Of a stretch of 64,000 bases of DNA, positions 37,390 through 47,364 are shown in pieces. Position numbers and translations under genes: made by a program. Origin of the DNA: Pseudoalteromonas undina (GTDB lineage: Bacteria > Pseudomonadota > Gammaproteobacteria > Enterobacterales > Alteromonadaceae). The stretch's first letter is position 1, and every line of letters starts with the position of its first letter. The notes below the pieces were generated by a model. The model searched no databases, was not told where the DNA came from, and saw only the letters and a program-made list of their open reading frames with translations. The stretch covers positions 248,001 to 312,000 of the forward strand of contig NZ_AHCF03000003.1 of the NCBI RefSeq assembly GCF_000238275.3. The letters are read 5' to 3'.

Positions 37390-38100
37390 ATGACCAGTGA
37401 TAATCAAGCTATAAATAAGCGTAAAAAGAATAATCCGCTTATCGAAATCGTATTTAATATCATCATACCTTCAGTCATTTTAATGAAATTTTCAGGGCCT
37501 GAATATTTAGGCAGCGTGATTGGTTTAATTGTGGCGCTTATATTCCCTATTAGTTACGGTATTTATGATTTTATAAAAGCGGGCTCATTAAATTTTATTT
37601 CACTTTTGGGCTTTTTAAGTACTTTGCTTACCGGTGGTATTGCGCTGTTTGAGCTTAATGTTGAGTGGTTAGCAATTAAAGAAGCGGCTATACCAGCAAT
37701 CATTGGTTTTACCGTGCTGATGTCGGGCTTTTTTGGTAAACCCTTGCTAGCCAAGCTCTTATTAAACTCACTTTTATTTAAGTTAGACACTATTTACGAT
37801 GCCCTTGATGAGCGCGGCAATACGCAAAACTTTAAACAAAAGATTACTAATGCTAATTACTTATTAGCGCTGACCTTTGTGTTTTCATCAACGATGAATT
37901 ACCTCTTAGCTAAATGGATTGTTACTAGCCCAGCAGGTAGCGTGGAATTTAACGAGCAACTTGGTGAAATGACGCTATTGAGTTATCCAGTGATCGCGAT
38001 TCCATCTATGATAATGCTGATTGGAATTTTTATTTATGTGATTAAAGTGCTGACCAAGCTGACCGGTATGAAGTTTGAAGATATGGTAAATGCCGAGTAG
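37390..38100 (+). CDS. VC0807-like integral membrane protein
   Basis: The ~236-residue protein has about six hydrophobic segments and resembles the VC0807/septation-protein-like membrane family (NPLIEIVFNIIIPSVIL near the start, YPVIAIPSMIMLIGIF near the end). Function is unknown. I start at ATG 37390. A better ribosome site (GAGAGGAG) lies before an out-of-frame ATG at 37359, which opens a 13-codon frame overlapping this start; reinitiation after that short frame is possible. Confidence 0.7.
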   Translation: MTSDNQAINKRKKNNPLIEIVFNIIIPSVILMKFSGPEYLGSVIGLIVALIFPISYGIYDFIKAGSLNFISLLGFLSTLLTGGIALFELNVEWLAIKEAAIPAIIGFTVLMSGFFGKPLLAKLLLNSLLFKLDTIYDALDERGNTQNFKQKITNANYLLALTFVFSSTMNYLLAKWIVTSPAGSVEFNEQLGEMTLLSYPVIAIPSMIMLIGIFIYVIKVLTKLTGMKFEDMVNAE

Positions 38101-38114
38101 ATAAAACGCATAAA

Positions 38115-38145
38115 AAAACCGTTGCTTAACAACGGTTTTTTTTGC
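38115..38145. terminator. Terminator between the VC0807-like gene and the cytochrome c gene
   Basis: AAACCGTTG and CAACGGTTT pair around CTTAA with A and T tracts on both sides. Confidence 0.87.
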
Positions 38146-38154
38146 TATCAATAT

Positions 38155-38607
38155 TTACTTGTAGTGAGAGTAAAGTTGGTAATTAGTTCTGTGGTACGGA
38201 ATAAGTTTATAGTTTGGTTGTAAAAAAGTGACTAAGTCGGTGAGTTCAGATACGGTCATGGTATCGTTAAATACCGTCATTTTTGAGCTGCCATCTTCAT
38301 TTCTGGCGTCGGGTCTATAAGGCCTAGAAAACCGATGTGAGGGGTTTATCACTGACGTGACCAGCTCAGCATAAGTAATTATTTTGGTTTTATTACCTCC
38401 TAGCTTAATAGAAATATCGTCATGTTTTGTTACGCTGCTATCTTCAACGCCTGCAAGGGTGTGACATGCCAAGCACTTATATTTTAAAAACACGGCTTTA
38501 CCTTGTTCTGCATTCCCCTCTGGCAAGCTAAAACCTCGTGGAGAATCAACTCCTTTATCACAGCCTGTGAGTGCAATTAAACACACGATTAGTGGAGTGT
38601 ATTTCAT
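38155..38607 (-). CDS. Cytochrome c-type lipoprotein
   Basis: The 150-residue product has a lipoprotein signal (lipobox LTGC, Cys16) and one class I cytochrome c domain. The heme-binding motif is CLACH (residues ~45-49), after GNAEQGKAVFLKYK. A methionine in SSKMTVFNDTMTVSELTDLVTFL is the likely sixth ligand. It should carry electrons at the membrane face of the periplasm. No terminal oxidase gene lies nearby, so the partner is unknown. Confidence 0.85.
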   Translation of the reverse strand: MKYTPLIVCLIALTGCDKGVDSPRGFSLPEGNAEQGKAVFLKYKCLACHTLAGVEDSSVTKHDDISIKLGGNKTKIITYAELVTSVINPSHRFSRPYRPDARNEDGSSKMTVFNDTMTVSELTDLVTFLQPNYKLIPYHRTNYQLYSHYK

Positions 38608-38810
38608 TAGAGCTCCTGTATTCTCAAATTAATTTTACGCATTACTAACGCAAATTCATTTGCGTCAACAAATGCTTCTTTTAAGAAATAGCCTAATTTG
38701 AGTGTAGTCAAAGAGTGGCGAATAGCCTAATTGTTGTGCATATATGCTCAAGGAGAATAACTAAAGAATTGAATGATAATTAATGATGGAATGAAACATC
38801 ACAAGCATGA

Positions 38811-38834
38811 AAAAGCCCAGCAACTTGCTGGGCT
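38811..38834 (-). terminator. Rho-independent terminator of dps
   Basis: AGCCCAGCAA and TTGCTGGGCT pair. On the minus strand the stem is followed by TTTTT. Confidence 0.85.
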
Positions 38835-38861
38835 TCGTAAACTAAACGTTTATCTTAAATA

Positions 38862-39386
38862 TTAACTGTTCAATTGACCCGTAGATGATTCTATATGGGC
38901 GCGAACAAACCACTGGTATTGCTCAAGCTCTGCAAGTTGCGCAATGATCATATCTTCAGATACCGGATCAAGATCACCGAGTGACTCAATAGCTTTACGG
39001 TGATCACCGTTAACGCCGTTATATACTTTATCTAAGGCGGCTAGGTGTTCAGTTACTAAACCTTTGCCGATAGCGTAATCTTCCCATGAACGACGATCGA
39101 CAATTGATTTTGGTGTACCAACAGGCACGCCGCCTAAAGTGGCGATACGTTCTGCTATGGTGTCGGTCATTTCACGCACAGTTTCAACTTGTGGGTCTAG
39201 CATCTCATGTACGCCAATAAAGTTTGGACCTACTACATTCCAATGAATATGTTTTAAAGTTAGCTGTAAATCAATTAGCGCTACCATGCGATCTTCTAGA
39301 ACAGATATTGCTTTATTTGCTGATTCGTTTTCTACACCGGGAGCGGTAAATTCAGCGACTTTGTTTGCATTATTACTGTTACTCAT
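38862..39386 (-). CDS. dps: DNA-binding ferritin-like protein Dps
   Basis: The 174-residue ferritin-fold protein stores iron and protects DNA during starvation and peroxide stress. The ferroxidase ligands lie in LKHIHWNVVGPNFIGVHEMLDPQVETVREMTDTIAERI (His, Asp and Glu, residues ~43-80). It has a strong GGAGG ribosome site. The long 5' region shared with corA may carry its stress promoter, but no operator could be identified by eye. Confidence 0.93.
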   Translation of the reverse strand: MSNSNNANKVAEFTAPGVENESANKAISVLEDRMVALIDLQLTLKHIHWNVVGPNFIGVHEMLDPQVETVREMTDTIAERIATLGGVPVGTPKSIVDRRSWEDYAIGKGLVTEHLAALDKVYNGVNGDHRKAIESLGDLDPVSEDMIIAQLAELEQYQWFVRAHIESSTGQLNS

Positions 39387-39733
39387 TATTCCTCCTGCTA
39401 TTTTAAAATAGTGTTCGCTTTACTCAAGTGAGTGTTTTAATTGCGATAACGAACACGTCTTGTACTAATAGAAGCAATGGGCATGCCGATAGATTATTTA
39501 ATTTAAGTAATTGAAATTTAAGGGTTTAATTTTTATTTAATAAACTTTTAAGGAGTGTTTAGCTAAAAGGGTATGAAAAATATGCACTTTTTTGTAAATT
39601 CTGCAAAATCGAAGTGCTAAAAATTGTTAGCAAATAGCTTGCTCTTTATAGTTGTTCTAATGGAGGTATTGTCATTGTTGATTAATGATCTGTTACATAT
39701 ACTCAACCCAAAGATCTATTAAAGGAGAAGTGT
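39387..39733. other. Divergent promoter region of dps and corA
   Basis: About 347 AT-rich bases with no gene or RNA visible to me. It carries the ribosome sites of both neighbours at its ends. Confidence 0.45.
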
Positions 39734-40690
39734 ATGCTGAGGTTTTTTTCCATCGAGCAAGGAGTGATCAAAGAGTTAGAGCCGTTGCCCGATACTCCTG
39801 TTGAAGTATCCATAAGGAATGCACATTGGATTGATACTATTAATCCAACACCGCAGGAGCAAAATGCGCTTGCAAAAACGCTCAATATAACTTTTCCTGA
39901 TTCGGTCGATGTAGAAGAGATTGAAACGTCGTCAAGGTGCTTTATCGATAGCGAAGGTTTGCATGTACATGCATTGTTTATGTCACCTAACGAAGGACGG
40001 TTCAATACTGTGACTGTAGCTTGTTTGTTGCAAAACAATTGCTTACTTACTATTCGTGATGAAGAACTGGCTGACTTTAGACTATTGCGCTTAAGAGCGC
40101 GCAAAGGTCAGGTGGCATGTGATACGGCAAAACAGTTATTAATTACTTTATTTGATCAAAAAGTTGAAAACCATGCTGATATGCTCGAAGACATGCATCA
40201 TCAATTAGAGAAGCTTAGCGCATATGTACTTGAAGAAGATAACTCAGACCTAGAAGAAGCGGTTGGTCGCATAGCTCGTTTAGAAGATGCTAATGGTAAA
40301 GTGCGTTTATGTTTAATGGATACTCGACGCAATATTTCGTTTTTAATACGTCGTTTAGGCGCGCAAAATGATGAGCGCGAGTCACTTCGAGAAATCGTAC
40401 TTGATATAGAAACCTTAATGTCACACTGTACCTTTCTGTTTGATAAAATAAACTTTTTGATGGATTCAACGCAGGGCTTTATTAATATTGAACAAAATCA
40501 AATTATCAAAACTTTCTCTATTGCTTCAGTGGTTTTCTTACCGCCTACAGTAGTGGCTAGTGTGTATGGTATGAATTTTAATATAATGCCAGAGTTACAT
40601 TGGGAGTGGGGTTATCCATTTGCAATTGGCATTATGTTGCTGTCGGGCTTCGCCCCTTATTTATTTTTTAAACATAAAGGGTGGTTGTAA
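39734..40690 (+). CDS. corA: Magnesium transporter CorA
   Basis: The 318-residue protein aligns along its length with E. coli CorA (316 residues). The N-terminal cytoplasmic funnel contains EIETSSRCFIDSEGLHVH and KVRLCLMDTRRNISFLIRR. Two C-terminal membrane helices follow, the first ending in the selectivity motif YGMNF, then the MPEL loop and the basic end FFKHKGWL. It takes up Mg2+ (also Co2+ and Ni2+). An AAAGGAG ribosome site precedes the ATG. Confidence 0.95.
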   Translation: MLRFFSIEQGVIKELEPLPDTPVEVSIRNAHWIDTINPTPQEQNALAKTLNITFPDSVDVEEIETSSRCFIDSEGLHVHALFMSPNEGRFNTVTVACLLQNNCLLTIRDEELADFRLLRLRARKGQVACDTAKQLLITLFDQKVENHADMLEDMHHQLEKLSAYVLEEDNSDLEEAVGRIARLEDANGKVRLCLMDTRRNISFLIRRLGAQNDERESLREIVLDIETLMSHCTFLFDKINFLMDSTQGFINIEQNQIIKTFSIASVVFLPPTVVASVYGMNFNIMPELHWEWGYPFAIGIMLLSGFAPYLFFKHKGWL

Positions 40691-40723
40691 TACTTTAATG
40701 TTGCAAGCTGAGCGCTCAAATCA

Positions 40724-41086
40724 TTAACCGGGATACTGATGTGCTTTTAATACTTCAAGCGGAATAATGTCGAGCGCTTTTTGGTTTGTCGCTTCAAGTA
40801 CCACAGGAGGAGCAACGTTCGCAGCAATGGCATGATACCAACGAATCGCACATAAGCACCACTTATCGCCAGCTTTTAAACCAGCAAAATCATACAAAGG
40901 ATTAGGGCTAATTAAATCGTTGCCTTGCGCCTTGGAAAACTGCAAAAATTCGTCGGTCATAATGGCGCATACACTATGATTGCCAAAGTCTGAATCTGGT
41001 ACATAGCAAAACCCCTCACGGGTATAGCCACCGTTACCACAGCAAAGTTGTAAGCGAGTTCCTAGTACATTTAATTGATTAGCCAT
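40724..41086 (-). CDS. DUF2237 family protein
   Basis: The 120-residue soluble protein matches DUF2237. Marks are NVLGTRLQLCCGNGGYTREGFC at the N-terminus, ICAIMTDEFLQFSKAQGNDL-type middle and AGLKAGDKWCLCAIRWYHA. Several conserved cysteines and histidines suggest metal or redox chemistry. The function is unknown. It converges on corA with 33 bases between stops. Confidence 0.87.
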   Translation of the reverse strand: MANQLNVLGTRLQLCCGNGGYTREGFCYVPDSDFGNHSVCAIMTDEFLQFSKAQGNDLISPNPLYDFAGLKAGDKWCLCAIRWYHAIAANVAPPVVLEATNQKALDIIPLEVLKAHQYPG

Positions 41087-41243
41087 ATGAAAACTTACCT
41101 TGTAATAACCATTAAAAGCAGGGTGTTTACCATAACAGGCTGTTAGTGACTTAGCTATCTATGCTGTTAATTTTATATATCTGTTAAGTGAGTAAAAACT
41201 GCATTTGGCAAAGCTAAATACAGTTTTCATTAAAGAAGAATAT

Positions 41244-41663
41244 TTACGAGAGCAGTGCTGCAGCTAAACGTACAAAATCAGAAGACGTTAAAATACCTAC
41301 TAGCTGACCTTGCTCGCTCACAACGGGCATGCAACCGTGGCGATTATCTACAAAAAATTTAACGACATCTGATAGCGGCTGCTCTGGGGTTACACTAATA
41401 AAATCACTCACCATAATATCTTCTACTTTTGTGAGTTTTTCTTTGCGTTGTAATGCATTAGCACCAAACGTTGCCATGATACCCATGACTTTGGCGACCA
41501 TTATTTTTTGTGTGAGCATACCGACAAATGCGCCGTCTTCGTCAATAACAGGAATATGGCGAACGTTTTTTTCTTTCATTAAATTATGTGCGTCATGCAA
41601 AGTGCTTTTTACGTTCACTGAAAATGGGTTCGGTGTCATTAAGTCTGTAACGTTTTGACTCAT
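41244..41663 (-). CDS. CBS-domain protein
   Basis: The 139-residue cytosolic protein consists of two CBS motifs (residues ~1-58 and ~75-139). Each has the typical VRHIPVIDEDGAFVGMLT and HGCMPVVSEQGQLVGILTSSDF ends. Such stand-alone pairs bind adenine nucleotides and regulate a partner protein; the partner here is unknown. Confidence 0.88.
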   Translation of the reverse strand: MSQNVTDLMTPNPFSVNVKSTLHDAHNLMKEKNVRHIPVIDEDGAFVGMLTQKIMVAKVMGIMATFGANALQRKEKLTKVEDIMVSDFISVTPEQPLSDVVKFFVDNRHGCMPVVSEQGQLVGILTSSDFVRLAAALLS

Positions 41664-41835
41664 GTTTATTCCTTTATATTATCTGTGGTGTATCAGCTTA
41701 TATTAGCGCTATTTTTAAGCTTTGCACCTTATTCAGATCAAGGTTTTTACGGATTTTATAAACTGAGGGAGAAGAGGCAACACTTAATTAAATGCCAAAA
41801 AGCATTTAATTAAGTGATAAAACTACAGGTAAATG

Positions 41836-42615
41836 TTATTCATAACCACGTGGTGTTTTTGTTTTAATAACAGCAATGTATCCATGCCAACTAGCGTAAC
41901 TAAGTAGCGGCATAATAATAATGAATCCAGCGGCACCTGCAGCAAAGCCCAGCGCTACCAGTACAAATATACAAATTGACCACACAACCATGGCTGCAAA
42001 GTTTTCTTTAACTGCGTGGATTGAAGAAACGACTGCGGTCATTATATCAACTCGTCTTTCCATCATAATTTGCGGCGTAAATGCAGAAATTGAAAACACA
42101 CTGACCAGTAAAATCCCACCGATAATGCTGCCTATAGTTAAAAACGCAGAAAGTTCTTCAAAGGTGGGGTTTACATGGTTTGGGTATAACGCATGCACAA
42201 TTGCAGCTAGGCGCATCCAAATAATCATAATTACCATGAGTAATACCGCAAAACCCCACTCACCTACAGGGTTACGAAACATTGATTTTAATGAATGGCT
42301 TAATGTAGGTTTGTGGCCTTTTTCAAGTTCCCAGGCTACATCGTATAGGCCAACGGCGAATACCGGACCGATTAAAGCAAAAGCAACGGTTGCAGGTAAA
42401 ATAGCTAAGTGGCTGTCGGTAAGTACAACAGAGTAAACAATCGCTACCGGAATAAGCGTGAAGATTAAACCGTAAATTAAACTCAACATGGGCGCGCGCG
42501 CCATATCTTTAAACGCTAACGAAAGCCAATGAAAAGCGGCAAATGTATTTACTTTGTTGCACTCTAAACAACGTGCGAATTTAGTGTCTTTGTCTATTGT
42601 GTTTGTAGTTGGCAT
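41836..42615 (-). CDS. DUF2189 integral membrane protein
   Basis: The 259-residue protein has six to seven hydrophobic segments and begins with a short soluble part containing CLECN (residues ~16-20). WLSLAFKDMARAPMLSLIYGL and IGPVFAVGLYDVAWELEKG are marks of the DUF2189 family. It is an inner-membrane protein of unknown function. Confidence 0.85.
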   Translation of the reverse strand: MPTTNTIDKDTKFARCLECNKVNTFAAFHWLSLAFKDMARAPMLSLIYGLIFTLIPVAIVYSVVLTDSHLAILPATVAFALIGPVFAVGLYDVAWELEKGHKPTLSHSLKSMFRNPVGEWGFAVLLMVIMIIWMRLAAIVHALYPNHVNPTFEELSAFLTIGSIIGGILLVSVFSISAFTPQIMMERRVDIMTAVVSSIHAVKENFAAMVVWSICIFVLVALGFAAGAAGFIIIMPLLSYASWHGYIAVIKTKTPRGYE

Positions 42616-42848
42616 AAAGATGCTCCTTTTTTAGTCACCTTTTAGGTTTAGAACATAGATGTTTTATTTACAACTCATAAACAACTTATACGATTGATTT
42701 AGTCGCATTGTTCATTTGTTAGTCATTTTTGTTGGGTTAGCTATTTTGTTTATTTAAATATATGTTTGAGCATGTACTTAAAAAGTGGGTTCGTATTTCT
42801 TTTCCACAGTGGTAATCTAAGCCCTGAAGCTAATTTTAAGAGACCGTA

Positions 42849-44729
42849 ATGAAGGAAAATAAACAACAATTTCAGGGAGCTTTACTGGGTAGTAAACGGT
42901 TTTTACCTCTGTTTGTGACGCAGTTTTTCTCTGCTTTAAATGACAATGTTTATAAGCAATCAATCCTACTTATTTTAATTTTTCAGGCTGCTACGGTAGC
43001 TGATGGTGCCTTTTATTCTAATCTGGCGGCAGGATTATTTATTTTACCGTTTTTTCTATTTTCAGGCATGGCTGGGCAAATTGCAGAAAAGTTGGAAAAA
43101 TCAAAACTAATCAGCATCGTAAAGTTTTGCGAAATACCTATTATGCTGGTGGGCGTAGTATCGATTTTAACCGAGCAGGTTTGGTTAATGTTAGGTACTG
43201 TATTTTTAATGGGTTTACAAAGCACTTTTTTTGGACCGCTTAAGTACTCTATTTTACCGCAGCATGTGGCCCCAAATGAACTAACTAAAGCGAATGGACT
43301 GGTGGAGTCGGGTACTTTTGTAGCAATTTTATTGGGCACGGTATTTGGCACCTATTATATAACCCAAGCAGCGGGCCCTATTTATATCAGTATCGCAATA
43401 GTAAGCCTTGCAGTTATTGGCTTTTTAAGCAGTCGATTTATTCCTAAAAGTGCAGCCAATGATGCTAACTTAAAAGTATCGATTAACCCTATTACTTCAA
43501 CCAAAAGTGTTTTTAATGCGCTTAACGCACAAACCGAGTCGGTGGGTAAGTCAGTATTAGGGATCAGCTGGTTTTGGCTTATTGGTGCGGTGATACTAAC
43601 GGCGCTCCCTAACTACGTAAAACATGTAATGGGAGGCGATGAGTTGGTGGTGACGGCTGCTTTAGTGGTGTTTTCGTTGAGTATTGCATTAGGATCTTTA
43701 TTGTGTGAAAAGCTATCGCGATCACGTATTGAGTTGGGTATTGTGCCTTTTGGTGCACTGTTAATTACCTTATTTTTATATTTATTAAGTCAAGAACCTG
43801 GCATTGAATCTTATCGTTTAGTTAATGAGTTGCAGCTTACTCTTGAGCAAGTAATTAATACTGGCGATATGCTATGGCATTTTGTTTGGATGGCAGGAAT
43901 TGGTATTGCCGCAGGGTTTTATACGGTACCTTTGTATGCACTCATTCAGCAGCGCACTCACCCCGATAGCCGTTCACGAGTAATTGCAGCTAACAATGTA
44001 TTAAACGCATTGTTTATGGTTGGCAGCGCCGTTTTAAGTATTGTTACTTTAACGCTATTACACTGGGATATTTCACAATTACTGTTGTTATTAGCAGGGC
44101 TTAATTTACTAATATCGCTGTACATATACACCAAAGTACCGGAGTTTTTCTTACGTTTTATTATCTATATTTTAGCGATTTGTATGTATCGTGTGCGCAC
44201 TAAAGGCCAGCTCAATATTCCCGATGAAGGAGCTGCGGTGGTGGTAAGTAATCATGTTAGCTTTGTTGATTGGATGTTTATTTTAGCGGCGTCACCTAGG
44301 CCAATTCGATTTGTTGTATTTGCACCTATTTATTATTCACCTGCACTTAATTGGTTGTTTAAAATGGCCAAAGCTATCCCAATTGATAGTCAAAAATCAA
44401 ATCCTAAGGCGTTTAATAAAGCTTTTGATGACATTGCACAAGCATTGGAACGTGGTGAGCTGGTGGGTATTTTTCCTGAAGGAAAGCTCAGCGGTGATGG
44501 CGAAGTTGATGTGTTTCGCCGTGGTATTGAAAAAATAATTCAGCGCACGCCTGTGCCTGTTATCCCAGTTCATTTAGATGGATTATGGGGCAGTATGTTT
44601 AGTCGAAAAACTAAATGGCGACTACCTAGACCCAAATGGTCGTTGGTGAGCGTAGCGATTGGTGAGCCGGTTGCGTCTGAAAATGTGAGTGCCGATGACT
44701 TACGTGATCGAGTACTTGCTTTAAAGTAG
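42849..44729 (+). CDS. Fused MFS transporter (LplT-like) and 1-acylglycerol-3-phosphate O-acyltransferase (PlsC-like)
   Basis: The 626-residue protein joins a 12-helix MFS domain (~1-425, with FSALNDNVYKQSILLIL at the start) to a C-terminal acyltransferase domain (~435-626). The transporter half resembles the lysophospholipid flippase LplT. The acyltransferase has the HX4D motif (His469-Asp474) and FPEGKLSGDG. It probably flips lysophospholipids inward and reacylates them in the inner membrane. Unlike LplT-Aas systems, no acyl-ACP synthetase domain is attached, so the acyl donor must come from elsewhere. Confidence 0.88.
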   Translation: MKENKQQFQGALLGSKRFLPLFVTQFFSALNDNVYKQSILLILIFQAATVADGAFYSNLAAGLFILPFFLFSGMAGQIAEKLEKSKLISIVKFCEIPIMLVGVVSILTEQVWLMLGTVFLMGLQSTFFGPLKYSILPQHVAPNELTKANGLVESGTFVAILLGTVFGTYYITQAAGPIYISIAIVSLAVIGFLSSRFIPKSAANDANLKVSINPITSTKSVFNALNAQTESVGKSVLGISWFWLIGAVILTALPNYVKHVMGGDELVVTAALVVFSLSIALGSLLCEKLSRSRIELGIVPFGALLITLFLYLLSQEPGIESYRLVNELQLTLEQVINTGDMLWHFVWMAGIGIAAGFYTVPLYALIQQRTHPDSRSRVIAANNVLNALFMVGSAVLSIVTLTLLHWDISQLLLLLAGLNLLISLYIYTKVPEFFLRFIIYILAICMYRVRTKGQLNIPDEGAAVVVSNHVSFVDWMFILAASPRPIRFVVFAPIYYSPALNWLFKMAKAIPIDSQKSNPKAFNKAFDDIAQALERGELVGIFPEGKLSGDGEVDVFRRGIEKIIQRTPVPVIPVHLDGLWGSMFSRKTKWRLPRPKWSLVSVAIGEPVASENVSADDLRDRVLALK

Positions 44730-44740
44730 CTTTACAATAA

Positions 44741-44768
44741 AAAAGCGCTGCAATTAATTGCAGCGCTG
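44741..44768. terminator. Bidirectional terminator between the MFS-acyltransferase gene and katG
   Basis: AGCGCTGCAATT forms a perfect self-complementary stem with AATTGCAGCGCT. On the minus strand it is followed by a T run. Confidence 0.87.
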
Positions 44769-44790
44769 TGGTTGTGTTACTTAATGGTTA

Positions 44791-47058
44791 TTAACGGTCT
44801 AAATTCATTACTTTAGTCCATGCTTTAACAAAGTCTTCTACAAACTTTTGTTTTGATGTATCAAAAGCATACACCTCAGCAACTGCACGTAGTTCTGAAT
44901 TTGAACCAAAAATCAGATCAACCGAAGTAGCAGTGTACTTTTGCTCACCCGACTGACGATCAAAGCCTTGATAAATACCAGCATCAGACGATTTTTTCCA
45001 TACCGTCGACATATCTAATAAGTTAACGAAGAAATCGTTATTTAGTGTACCTGGCTTGTCGGTAAATACGCCGTAGTCAGTGCCTTTGTAGTTTGCATCA
45101 AGTGAGCGTAAGCCACCGACTAATACAGTCATTTCAGGAACTGTTAGGTCAAGCTGATCCGCTTTATCAATCAGCATTTCAGTTGGTGATTTATAGCTTT
45201 TCTCTGCATCAAAGTAGTTTCTAAAACCATCGGCAGGCAACTCTAATAAGCTAAATGCATTAACGTCAGTTTGTGCTTGTGTAGCATCGCCACGGCCAGC
45301 ATTAAACGGCACGTCTACTGAGTAGCCTGCATCTTTGGCTGCTTTTTCAATCGCTGCATTACCACCAAGCACAATTAAATCAGCAAGCGATACATGGCTT
45401 TTGCTAAATAAGCTGTCGTTAAAGTCAGCTTGAATTGCTTTTAATACTTTGAGTACTTTTGTGGTTTCTGCTGGATTATTTACTGCCCAATCTTTTTGTG
45501 GTGCTAGCGCAATACGTGCGCCATTGGCTCCGCCGCGCATATCTGAATCACGGTAACTGGCAGCCGATGCCCATGCTACACGTACTAACTCAGGTACACT
45601 TAGGTTCGAGTCTAAAATAGCCGTTTTAAGCTCTTTTACTGCACCAGCATCAATGTTTGATTTAGTCTCTGCTGAAATAGGGTCTTGCCAAATTAAGTCT
45701 TCTTTTGGTACTTCTTTACCTAAAAAGTTACGTGGTGGTCCCATATCTCGGTGAGTTAATTTGTACCATGCTTTAGCAAAGGCTAGTTGATACTCTTTAG
45801 GGTCATTTAAAAAGCGTTCAGCAATTTTGCGATATTCAGGATCAAATTTTAACGCTAAATCGGCAGTGGTCATTACCGGTGGGTTAAATTTACCTTTAAC
45901 GTGCGCATCAGGTACTGACTTATGTAATGATTCATCTGTTGGGATCCACTGAATAGCGCCAGCAGGACTGCGAGTTTGTTTCCACTCAAAGTTAAGTAGG
46001 TTGCTTAAGTATAATGATGACCAGCGAGTAGGTGCTTGTGTCCATGCGCCTTCTAAACCACTAGATACGGTATCTTCAGAGTGACCTTTACCACATTTGT
46101 TTTTCCAGCCTAAACCTTGCTCTTCAATACCTGCTGCAGCAGGCTCTGCACCTACACAGTCTTTAGGTTTGTGCGCACCATGCATTTTACCAAAAGTGTG
46201 ACCACCGGCGATAAGTGCTAGGGTTTCTTCATCGTTCATCGCCATGCGAGAAAACGCAACACGAATATTTTTAGCTGAGCCAATAGGATCAGGTACTCCT
46301 TTAGGCCCTTCTGGGTTTACATAAATTAAACCCATGTGAGTTGCACCTAACGGACGTTCTAGTTTGCCGCTAGCATCTTCACGGTCGCTGGCAAGCATTT
46401 CTACTTCAGGACCCCAGTAAACCATGTCTGGTTCCCAATCGTCAGTACGGCCACCAGCAAAACCATAGGTTTCAAATCCCATGTTTTCTAAGGCAACATT
46501 ACCGGCTAATACGATTAAGTCTGACCATGAAAGGGCTTCACCGTATTTTTGTTTAATTGGCCAAAGTAAACGGCGCGCTTTATCCAAGCTTACGTTATCT
46601 GGCCAGCTATTAAGCGGTTCAAAACGTTGTTGACCACCGCCAGCGCCACCACGGCCATCAAGCGTACGATAGGTACCTGCACTGTGCCAGGTCATACGAA
46701 TAAAAAATGGACCATAGTTACCAAAATCTGCCGGCCACCAATCTTGAGATTGGGTTAGCAGAGCGTCGATATCACTTTTTACAGTGTCTAAATCTAGGCT
46801 GTTAAATGCCTCTGCATAATTAAAGTCACTACCGTAAGGGTTTGAACGTAGAGCATGATCGCGAAGAGGAGATAGGTTAAGTTGATCTGGCCACCAAAAT
46901 TGGTTGGTTCTGGTTGCACCCATTTTTGCCTCACCCATACCTACAGCACCTTTTGGCTTAGACATTTGTGGTTTTTCTTGACTAAAAGCAGAGCCAGACA
47001 TAAGTGCCATACTTATAAATCCAACAAGCGCTTTTTTTGTAAATGATCGGTTTTTCAT
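44791..47058 (-). CDS. katG: Catalase-peroxidase KatG, exported form
   Basis: The 755-residue heme enzyme removes hydrogen peroxide and has peroxidase activity. Distal residues are Arg121, Trp124 and His125 ([11 protein letters not shown]). The Met-Tyr-Trp cofactor can be placed as Trp124, Tyr246 (GLIYVNPEG) and Met272 (RMAMND). The proximal heme ligand is His287 (GGHTFGK). A second, non-heme domain fills the C-terminal half. The N-terminus is a signal peptide ([19 protein letters not shown], cleavage near residue 26), so the enzyme works in the periplasm, as for KatP-type members. An AAGGAAG ribosome site precedes the ATG. Confidence 0.95.
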   Translation of the reverse strand: MKNRSFTKKALVGFISMALMSGSAFSQEKPQMSKPKGAVGMGEAKMGATRTNQFWWPDQLNLSPLRDHALRSNPYGSDFNYAEAFNSLDLDTVKSDIDALLTQSQDWWPADFGNYGPFFIRMTWHSAGTYRTLDGRGGAGGGQQRFEPLNSWPDNVSLDKARRLLWPIKQKYGEALSWSDLIVLAGNVALENMGFETYGFAGGRTDDWEPDMVYWGPEVEMLASDREDASGKLERPLGATHMGLIYVNPEGPKGVPDPIGSAKNIRVAFSRMAMNDEETLALIAGGHTFGKMHGAHKPKDCVGAEPAAAGIEEQGLGWKNKCGKGHSEDTVSSGLEGAWTQAPTRWSSLYLSNLLNFEWKQTRSPAGAIQWIPTDESLHKSVPDAHVKGKFNPPVMTTADLALKFDPEYRKIAERFLNDPKEYQLAFAKAWYKLTHRDMGPPRNFLGKEVPKEDLIWQDPISAETKSNIDAGAVKELKTAILDSNLSVPELVRVAWASAASYRDSDMRGGANGARIALAPQKDWAVNNPAETTKVLKVLKAIQADFNDSLFSKSHVSLADLIVLGGNAAIEKAAKDAGYSVDVPFNAGRGDATQAQTDVNAFSLLELPADGFRNYFDAEKSYKSPTEMLIDKADQLDLTVPEMTVLVGGLRSLDANYKGTDYGVFTDKPGTLNNDFFVNLLDMSTVWKKSSDAGIYQGFDRQSGEQKYTATSVDLIFGSNSELRAVAEVYAFDTSKQKFVEDFVKAWTKVMNLDR

Positions 47059-47364
47059 TGTCAGCTTCCTTAAAGTTAACGAATTTCGTTATATACAAAG
47101 CGTATTAAAAATAGGGTCTACTCATTTAAAAACAGTAGGCTAAAACTTCATTCAAGTTGTTTTTAAACGAACCTGAATGCACTAAGCAGTGCGAATAGTA
47201 TAGTAAGGAGGCTAAAAACCGTGTGTGAAATAAAGCGATTGATACAATCTATAAAAATGATTCATTAAAGTTAAATGATTAAATAAACAAATCACTAAAG
47301 AGCTTTGAAAGTGGCAGACATAAAAAAGCCCAGCGTAGGCTGGGCTATTAGATTAAAGTGAGTG
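47059..47364. other. katG upstream region and tcyP terminator
   Basis: About 306 bases holding the katG promoter region and, at its far end, the terminator of the symporter gene. No gene or recognised operator is seen. Confidence 0.45.
47322..47346 (-). terminator. Rho-independent terminator of the symporter gene
   Basis: AGCCCAGC and GCTGGGCT pair around GTAG. The minus strand continues with TTTTTT. Confidence 0.87.
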
